From Streptomyces lydicus (GTDB lineage: Bacteria > Actinomycetota > Actinomycetes > Streptomycetales > Streptomycetaceae): a DNA stretch of 64,000 bases. Shown piece after piece: positions 59,077 through 64,000 of the stretch. Position 1 is the stretch's first letter. Each line of letters starts with the position of its first letter. Made by a program: the position numbers and the translations under genes. The stretch is taken from positions 81,989-145,988 of the forward strand of contig NZ_JNZA01000018.1 in NCBI RefSeq assembly GCF_000717345.1, given 5' to 3'. Under the pieces are notes generated by a model. That model was not told the origin of the DNA. It searched no databases and worked only from the letters and a program-made list of their open reading frames with translations.

Positions 59077-59577
59077 ATGGCTGTACGACGGCTCAACCAT
59101 GCGGTGCTGTACGTCCGTGACGTGCCGCGGGCCATCGCCTTTTACACCGAGGCGCTGGGGCTCACGGTGGATGTGGAGATACCGGGGCGGGCCGCGTTCC
59201 TCAGCGCGCCCGGTTCACTGAACGACCACGATCTGGGGCTGTTCGCGGTGGCGGCGGACGCACCGGGGCCCGAGGCCGGGCGGGTCGGGCTCTACCACCT
59301 GGCCTGGGAGGTCGGCACGCTCGGCGAACTCGCGGCGGCGCATGAGCAGCTCGCCGGGCGCGGTGCTCTCGTCGGCACCACCGATCACCTCGTGTCCAAG
59401 TCGCTGTACGCCAAGGACCCCGACGGCAACGAGTTCGAGGTGATGTGGCGGGTGCCGAGGGAGGACTGGCCGGGCCCGGACGAGTCGGACCGGCTGCGGC
59501 CCCTCGATCTGGCGGTGGCGCTCAAGCGCTGGGGGCCGGATCTGGTGACGGGGGCGGCAGCCGGTTCGGCCACCTGA
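59077..59577 (+). CDS. VOC-fold protein (glyoxalase / extradiol dioxygenase superfamily)
   Basis: A 166-residue protein with the paired beta-alpha-beta-beta-beta motifs of the VOC fold. Metal ligands are likely H9 (RRLNHAVLYV), a second H in GLYHLAWEV, and E in DGNEFEVMWRVP. The family includes catechol 2,3-dioxygenases and glyoxalases; the reaction is unknown. ATG 59077 has GGGGAG 9-10 bases upstream. Confidence 0.88.
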   Translation: MAVRRLNHAVLYVRDVPRAIAFYTEALGLTVDVEIPGRAAFLSAPGSLNDHDLGLFAVAADAPGPEAGRVGLYHLAWEVGTLGELAAAHEQLAGRGALVGTTDHLVSKSLYAKDPDGNEFEVMWRVPREDWPGPDESDRLRPLDLAVALKRWGPDLVTGAAAGSAT

Positions 59578-59639
59578 GGGGAGTGGGGGGCACCGGGACG
59601 CGGCGGGGGAGCCGTAGCGGGGCCCAGGGGGCGGGTGCT

Positions 59640-60794
59640 TCAGGCGCTCGGGCCCTGCGGCTCCGGTTGCGCCGGCCGGGCCTGCGAAGACGTACGTTCC
59701 GCGCGTTCCGCCCAGCGCTTCTCGACGCCGGCCACGCGCCAGTACGTCAGTGCCGCCGCCCACACCACCAGGAACAGGCCGACGATGATGAAGCCGACGT
59801 TGTCGAGGTCGAGGCCGGAGATCCAGCCGGTCAGCGGGTCGCTGAGGCCGAGCTTGTCGTGCAGCACGGTCACCAGCTCGATCGTGCCGATGAAGAAGGC
59901 CACCGCGATCGACAGGCCGGTGATGGTGAGGTTGTAGTAGACCTTGCGCACCGGGTTGGAGAACGCCCACTGGTAGGCGAAGTTCATGAAGGTGCCGTCG
60001 AGGGTGTCGAACAGGCTCATTCCGGCGGCGAAGAGCAGGGGCAGGCAGAGGATCGCGTACCAGGGGAGGCCGGCCGCGGCGCCGCTGCCCGCCATCACCA
60101 TCAGGGTCACTTCGGTCGCGGTGTCGAAGCCGAGCCCGAAGAGGAAGCCGAGCGGGAACATCTGGCCGGGGCGGGAGATCGAGCGGGTGAACCGTCCCAG
60201 GAAGCGGTTCATGAAGCCCCGCGAATCGAGCCGCTGTTCCAGCTCGGCCTCGTCGTAGCGGCCGGCGCGCATACCGCGGAACACCCGCCAGATGCCGGTC
60301 AGGGCGATGAGGTTGAGGGCGGCGATGAGGTAGAGGAACGTCCCGGAGATCGTGGTCCCGATGGTGCCGAGGATCTGATGGGTCCGGGATTCGTCGTTGA
60401 GCAGGATGCCGGCCAGCTGGGCGCCGCCCGCCACGAGGGCGGCCATCACGACGACGATGCTGGAGTGCCCGAGGGCGAACCAGAAGCCCACCGACACCGG
60501 GCGCTTGCCGTCAGCCATCAGCTTGCGGGTGGTGTTGTCGATCGCGGCGATGTGGTCGGCATCGAAGGCGTGCCGCATGCCGAGGGTGTACGCGGTGACA
60601 CCGAGACCGACGCCGAAAGCCTGGCTTCCCACGGAGTAGTGGTGCGGCACCACGAGCAGGAAGAGCACGCCGAAGGCGACGACGTGCAGTCCTGCTATGA
60701 CGCCCATCAGGCCCACGGTGCGGAGGGTGTCCTGTCGGCGCCAGCGGAAGCCGACGGCGGCAGGGGTGTTCGGGGTATCGGTGGACAGGGCCAT
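59640..60794 (-). CDS. Nickel/cobalt transporter, NiCoT (HoxN/NixA) family
   Basis: A 384-residue permease with eight membrane helices. The signature HAFDADHIAAIDNTTR is in helix 2 (residues 75-90), and the second, LFGLGFDTATEV, is also present. The gene lies 44 bases downstream of a cobalamin riboswitch, so it most likely imports cobalt for B12 synthesis. ATG 60794. Cytoplasmic C-terminus is polar and proline-rich. Confidence 0.94.
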   Translation of the reverse strand: MALSTDTPNTPAAVGFRWRRQDTLRTVGLMGVIAGLHVVAFGVLFLLVVPHHYSVGSQAFGVGLGVTAYTLGMRHAFDADHIAAIDNTTRKLMADGKRPVSVGFWFALGHSSIVVVMAALVAGGAQLAGILLNDESRTHQILGTIGTTISGTFLYLIAALNLIALTGIWRVFRGMRAGRYDEAELEQRLDSRGFMNRFLGRFTRSISRPGQMFPLGFLFGLGFDTATEVTLMVMAGSGAAAGLPWYAILCLPLLFAAGMSLFDTLDGTFMNFAYQWAFSNPVRKVYYNLTITGLSIAVAFFIGTIELVTVLHDKLGLSDPLTGWISGLDLDNVGFIIVGLFLVVWAAALTYWRVAGVEKRWAERAERTSSQARPAQPEPQGPSA

Positions 60795-60837
60795 CCGGCG
60801 GTCACGCTCCAGCACCTCGTGGAATCAGTTCGTGAGA

Positions 60838-61037
60838 TGCCGTGGCCGGTCTCCTGGCTTACGGGTACACGCGTCCGTCCTCGCCTTCCCGGCCGCAGGC
60901 TGCGGTCAGTGGCGCCGTACGCGCGGGCGCGTACGGAAAAGGGCTGGAAACTCCCCGATCACAGTGGCGAGGGCCGCTCCGGCCTGGGACCACAAGGTCC
61001 GTCACCGGTCTTCCCGAACACCACGGCCCGGCCACTC
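60838..61037 (-). ncRNA. Cobalamin (AdoCbl) riboswitch
   Basis: On the minus strand the B12 box AGCCAGGAGACC (60848-60859) is preceded by the internal CACTGTGA and GCGGCCCTCGCCACTG core and by GGTGACGG, in the order of the known cobalamin riboswitch. It precedes the NiCoT gene, where B12 would switch off expression. Confidence 0.88.
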
Positions 61038-61098
61038 TAGCTGCCCGTGGGAGCGCGTGGGGTGGGGACCTCTGCCCTGAGCTGTGGTTCCTGGCGGG

Positions 61099-61947
61099 TC
61101 AGTAGGTCAAGGAGGAGAGGAAGGCGTGCAGTTCGTGGTCGTAGAGCGCGGTGTTCTCCAGGTTGACCATGTGACCCGCTCCCGGTATGCGGACTCTTCG
61201 GGCGCCGGGGACGGTCAGGGCTATCGCATGCGCGTTGGCGGAGATGTCCGTACTGTCGAGGTCGCCGTCGAACACGACCGTCGGCACCCGGATCTCGCCC
61301 AGGCGGTCCGCGGCTCCGACTTCGAGAGGCATACCGCCGCCGAGCCCCTCGGCGTGCACCTCCACATTGGCGAGGGCGGAGGCACGCATCCGCTCGCGGA
61401 ATCCCGGGTGCACGGCGGAAGGCTCGCGGTGCGGACCGTCCACCCACATCCTCAGGAAGTGCTCGACATAGCGCTCCGCGCCGTCCGGTGCGCCGATGGC
61501 CGCCACCTGTTTCCTGATGTGCTCCAGGACGAAGGGGTCGGTGAAGGGGCGGCCGCTGACCCCGGGGGAGGCGAGCGCCAGCGCCGTCACCCGGTCCGGG
61601 TGGGCTATGGCGGCATCGAGGGCGACCCGCGCACCGTGCGAGAGGCCGACGAGGACGGCGCGGGGGACGTCGAGCGCGTCGAGGAGGGCGCACAGGTCGT
61701 CGTGGTTGGCGTAGTCACCGGCAACGGTGGAGGACAGGCCGTGGCCGCGGGAGTCGTAGCGGATCGCGCGGAGCCCGGAGTTCACCAGCCAACTGAACTG
61801 TTCGTCCCACATGTGCTGGTCGAGCATGCCGCCGTGCAGCAGGACCACCGCGGGGCCCGAGCCGGCCGTCTCGTAGAACAGCTCGCCGTCATCGATGGGC
61901 ACGAGACCGTTGTCGATCTCGGACCAGGCGGTGATCGCTCGGGTCAT
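61099..61947 (-). CDS. Alpha/beta-fold hydrolase
   Basis: A 282-residue hydrolase. The oxyanion-hole HGG is in VVLLHGGMLDQHMW, the nucleophile in VGLSHGAR, the acid in VFDGDLDSTD, and the histidine in GAGHMVNLEN. It resembles the 3-oxoadipate enol-lactonase/peroxidase-like branch. It lies 62 bases downstream of the MarR regulator on the same strand and is probably controlled with it. Substrate unknown. Confidence 0.9.
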   Translation of the reverse strand: MTRAITAWSEIDNGLVPIDDGELFYETAGSGPAVVLLHGGMLDQHMWDEQFSWLVNSGLRAIRYDSRGHGLSSTVAGDYANHDDLCALLDALDVPRAVLVGLSHGARVALDAAIAHPDRVTALALASPGVSGRPFTDPFVLEHIRKQVAAIGAPDGAERYVEHFLRMWVDGPHREPSAVHPGFRERMRASALANVEVHAEGLGGGMPLEVGAADRLGEIRVPTVVFDGDLDSTDISANAHAIALTVPGARRVRIPGAGHMVNLENTALYDHELHAFLSSLTY

Positions 61948-62009
61948 TCTCCGGACCTTCCTCTGTGCGCGCGATGCGGTGGTGTGGTGGGCGCTGTGCC
62001 GACTGTGGT

Positions 62010-62657
62010 CTACGCGTCCAGGGCTCCGTGATTGTCTCTTACCTCTGGATTGGCTCGTACGTCGTTGTTGTGTGCGCTGGCATCTTTGGTCTCATGAGGG
62101 TGGCTTGGCGTACGAGTATCGCGATTGCCGTGAGTGTCGGATTCCTCCGAGGGAACGCGCGAGCTGTTCGCAAGGTGCCGGAATTCCTCGCCGAGTCGGT
62201 CGAGTACGTGCAGCGTGGTGCGGATGTCCGCCGCCGGCAGGTCCGCCAGGCGCTGCCGTAGCTCCGTCGCCTCGAATTCCTGGATGCCGCGTATCGCTGC
62301 CGCGCCCTGGGGGGTGAGCTCGATCAGGGACGAGCGGCGGTGGGCGGGATTGGGGGCCGTCACGACCAGGTCCAGTTCCAGGGCGTGGTTCACCCAGCGC
62401 TGTACGGGCTGGCGATCCAGGCCCATCGAGCGCGCCAACTGCGGCACCGTTCTCGGGCCTTCGTTGCGCAGGGCGTCCAGCAGTGCGTGCTCGCCGGCGG
62501 TCATGCCGGTGCCCGTGTCCTTCAGTTCGCGTTCCACGGCGCGGACGACCGTGCGGTGCAGGGGCCACAGGCGTCGGATGACGTCGTACAGCAGGGCTTC
62601 GGCGGGTGCGGCTTCCTCGGCGCCCTGCCCCCCGGAAGCCGGCGTGGTGTCGGTCAT
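62010..62657 (-). CDS. MarR family transcriptional regulator
   Basis: A 215-residue regulator. The winged helix is RTVPQLARSMGLDRQPVQRWV with the wing NPAHRRSSLIELTPQG. An additional polar C-terminal tail of about 45 residues is rich in Asn, His and Asp. TGTCAT-G-ATGACA (62683-62695) lies in its promoter. Likely an autorepressor that also controls the alpha/beta hydrolase gene. Confidence 0.92.
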   Translation of the reverse strand: MTDTTPASGGQGAEEAAPAEALLYDVIRRLWPLHRTVVRAVERELKDTGTGMTAGEHALLDALRNEGPRTVPQLARSMGLDRQPVQRWVNHALELDLVVTAPNPAHRRSSLIELTPQGAAAIRGIQEFEATELRQRLADLPAADIRTTLHVLDRLGEEFRHLANSSRVPSEESDTHGNRDTRTPSHPHETKDASAHNNDVRANPEVRDNHGALDA

Positions 62658-62682
62658 GAATCCCCCTCGGTGACACTGATGT

Positions 62683-62695
62683 TGTCATGATGACA
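62683..62695. promoter_or_regulatory. Putative MarR operator
   Basis: TGTCAT-G-ATGACA, a perfect inverted repeat 26 bases upstream of the MarR start, within two longer direct copies of TGACACTG(A/C)TG. Confidence 0.6.
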
Positions 62696-62738
62696 CTGCT
62701 GATGTCGTTTGAGAAGGGGCTCCGCGCGGAAGGAAGTT

Positions 62739-62775
62739 GAGGGAGAGGGAGAACGAGAGGGAGGGGGAGAGGGAG
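62739..62775 (+). repeat. GA-rich low-complexity tract
   Basis: Thirty-seven bases of almost pure purine (repeats of GAGGGA) upstream of the small membrane protein gene. No function seen. Confidence 0.5.
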
Positions 62776-62859
62776 TTGCGGGCGGTCGAGGAATCCCGGC
62801 GCGCAGTGCGAGGGGCGTGGCACGACGCGACGCGAGGTGCGAGGAAAGGCGGGACGGCG

Positions 62860-63225
62860 ATGAAGGTCGGTTTGCTGCGGGCGGTCGGGGTGGTCACGGC
62901 GGTGTACGGGGTGGCGGTGACGGCGGTGCCCGACCTGTTGGCGCGGCCGTCGGGGCTGGTGGACGGCAAGGGGCGGAGCGCGCGGGCCACCCGGACGTCG
63001 CTGCGCCCGCTGGCGTGGCGGGACGCGGCGAGCGGGTTGGTGCTGGCGCTGGCGCCCGAAGGCCCGGCACTGCGTACTGCCGCCTATGTGCGGATCGCGG
63101 CGGATTTCGGGGACGCCGTTCTGCTCAGCGCGACGCTGCCGGGGCGCGACCGGCGGCTGAAGGCGGCGGCGGTATCCGTGGGGTGGGGCGCGTTGTCGGT
63201 GGTGGGCCTGCTGGCGGGCGAGTGA
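62860..63225 (+). CDS. Small membrane protein, unknown
   Basis: A 121-residue protein with three or four hydrophobic segments (LLRAVGVVTAVYGVAVTAVP, AASGLVLALAPEGPALR, VSVGWGALSVVGLLAGE) and a central VRIAADFGDAVLLSATLPG. No family recognised with certainty. ATG 62860 has AGGAAAG further upstream. Confidence that it is a real gene is good from its composition. Confidence 0.7.
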   Translation: MKVGLLRAVGVVTAVYGVAVTAVPDLLARPSGLVDGKGRSARATRTSLRPLAWRDAASGLVLALAPEGPALRTAAYVRIAADFGDAVLLSATLPGRDRRLKAAAVSVGWGALSVVGLLAGE

Positions 63226-63279
63226 ACGACGGGGGCGGGAGGGGCAGTGACTGGAGGGGCTACGACGGGCGGGAGAGGG

Positions 63280-63936
63280 TCATGGGGTCAGCGGGGGTGG
63301 GGCCTCGTCGGGGGTGAAGGTGATGACGAGGTCGGCGCGGTCGCGCGTGGCCGCCACGATGCGGGCGTTGGCCTCGTCCGAGGTGTGGACGAACCGCTCG
63401 GCGTCGGCGCGGGGGCGCCCGAAGCGCTCATGGCGGTCGACCAGGCGGCGGACGCGTTCCGGGGAGTCCAGCTCGACGTACCAGATCTCGTCGAGCAGGG
63501 CGCGTAGCCGGGACCAGGGGGTGGAGTCGAGGAGGAGGTAATTGCCCTCGGTGACGATCAGCGGGATGTGGGGTGCCACGGGGATGCTGCCGGCGACCGG
63601 CTCCTCGATGCGGCGGTCGAAGGCCGGGGCGTAGACGGCGGTGTCCGGCTCGGGGGAGCGCAGGCGCGTCAGCAGGGCCGCGTAACCGGCCGGGTCGAAG
63701 GTGTCGGGCGCGCCCTTGCGGTCCGTGCGTCCGAGGCGGCGCAACTCCGCCTCGGCGAGATGGAAGCCGTCCATCGGGACGAGCGCCGCCCGCCCGGCCA
63801 GCTCCGCCACCAGGTGGGCGGCGAGGGTCGACTTGCCGGCGCCGGGCGGGCCGGTGATGCCGAGCAGTCGGCGCCGGGCGGGGGTCGCGCTGTCGGCGAG
63901 CCGGCGGGCGCGGGCGAGGAGGTGCCGGGGGTCCAT
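63280..63936 (-). CDS. Nucleoside/nucleotide kinase-like P-loop protein
   Basis: A 218-residue kinase of the uridine kinase/phosphoribulokinase-like group. Walker A is GITGPPGAGKSTLA (residues 26-39), the substrate aspartate is in VPMDGFHL, and a lid is seen in RLVDRHERFGRPRADA. Similar proteins are annotated as nucleoside kinase or fructose-transport (FrcK) kinase; the true substrate is unknown. ATG 63936. The region after it is GGTGGAGGT low-complexity DNA to the window end. Confidence 0.88.
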   Translation of the reverse strand: MDPRHLLARARRLADSATPARRRLLGITGPPGAGKSTLAAHLVAELAGRAALVPMDGFHLAEAELRRLGRTDRKGAPDTFDPAGYAALLTRLRSPEPDTAVYAPAFDRRIEEPVAGSIPVAPHIPLIVTEGNYLLLDSTPWSRLRALLDEIWYVELDSPERVRRLVDRHERFGRPRADAERFVHTSDEANARIVAATRDRADLVITFTPDEAPPPLTP

Positions 63937-64000
63937 GGTGGGTCCATGGTGCCTGATCGGCGGGGTGGTGGAGGTGGAGGTGGCGGAGGTGGTGGTGGAG

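Noticed and set aside
1..64000. CRISPR arrays, rRNA genes and insertion sequences
   Set aside because: I saw no spaced direct-repeat arrays, no rRNA sequence, and no transposase frames with terminal inverted repeats in the window.
63950..64000. GGTGGAGGT-type repeat at the window end
   Set aside because: Short low-complexity DNA cut by the window edge; cannot be interpreted.

Overview
The window is high-G+C actinobacterial DNA, almost certainly Streptomyces. Codon third positions are saturated with G or C over most of it. The order fabD-fasR, then aceE-DUF3052-peroxiredoxin-terD-terD-terC, is the one I know from Streptomyces chromosomes. These are largely core-genome genes, interrupted by one integrated mobile element.

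Bases 1-16,000 hold the 5' end of fabD (minus strand) with its PucR-type activator fasR, a pirin, a penicillin-binding-type serine hydrolase, a MerR regulator with an aldo/keto reductase, a membrane acyltransferase, two related DUF1023 alpha/beta hydrolases on either side of a NarL-type two-component pair and a DUF4429 protein, a TetR regulator divergent from a 14-helix drug efflux pump, and a small secreted I36-type protein. Bases 16,000-30,600 hold aceE, a DUF3052 protein, an AhpE-type peroxiredoxin and a tellurium-resistance (Ter) region: four TerD/TerA-like proteins, a TerC/DUF475 membrane protein, and an aldolase - phosphoribosyltransferase/StiP/PELOTA fusion - HAD operon that matches the Ter-linked module predicted to make a nucleoside-like metabolite. 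An O-methyltransferase and an FmdB zinc ribbon follow. Bases 30,870-35,700 hold a galactonate or 2-keto-3-deoxy sugar acid operon (FadR-type regulator, DgoD dehydratase, KDPG-type aldolase, PfkB kinase) and a DUF4383 membrane protein.

Bases 37,391-55,540 (about 18 kb) are an actinomycete integrative and conjugative element (AICE) of the pSAM2 type. It has int, xis, repSA, spd genes, an FtsK-like tra gene, a KorSA-type GntR repressor with three copies of its putative operator, a second GntR with its own inverted repeats, and a 2H phosphoesterase. It is integrated in a tRNA-Val(TAC) gene. A 17-bp core that includes the anticodon loop is repeated at both ends. The displaced original 3' half of the tRNA and its terminator are still readable at the right end, and the tRNA now present is a chimera with a swapped T-arm. 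The right third of the element is visibly lower in G+C and carries cargo that looks like defence or conflict genes: a DUF4209 protein with an RNxxxH (HEPN-like) motif, a PD-(D/E)XK nuclease-like protein split by a winged helix, a protein with a CxCxxC...H zinc signature and a late TIM-barrel-like segment reminiscent of tRNA-guanine transglycosylase, and a soluble Ser/Thr kinase. I regard the last three genes as the best candidate for an undescribed system.

Beyond attR (55,570-64,000) are small membrane proteins, a DUF1152 protein about 90% identical to one carried by the element, a DUF4239 membrane protein, a VOC-fold protein, a nickel/cobalt permease behind a cobalamin riboswitch, an alpha/beta hydrolase downstream of a MarR regulator, and a P-loop nucleoside-kinase-like protein.
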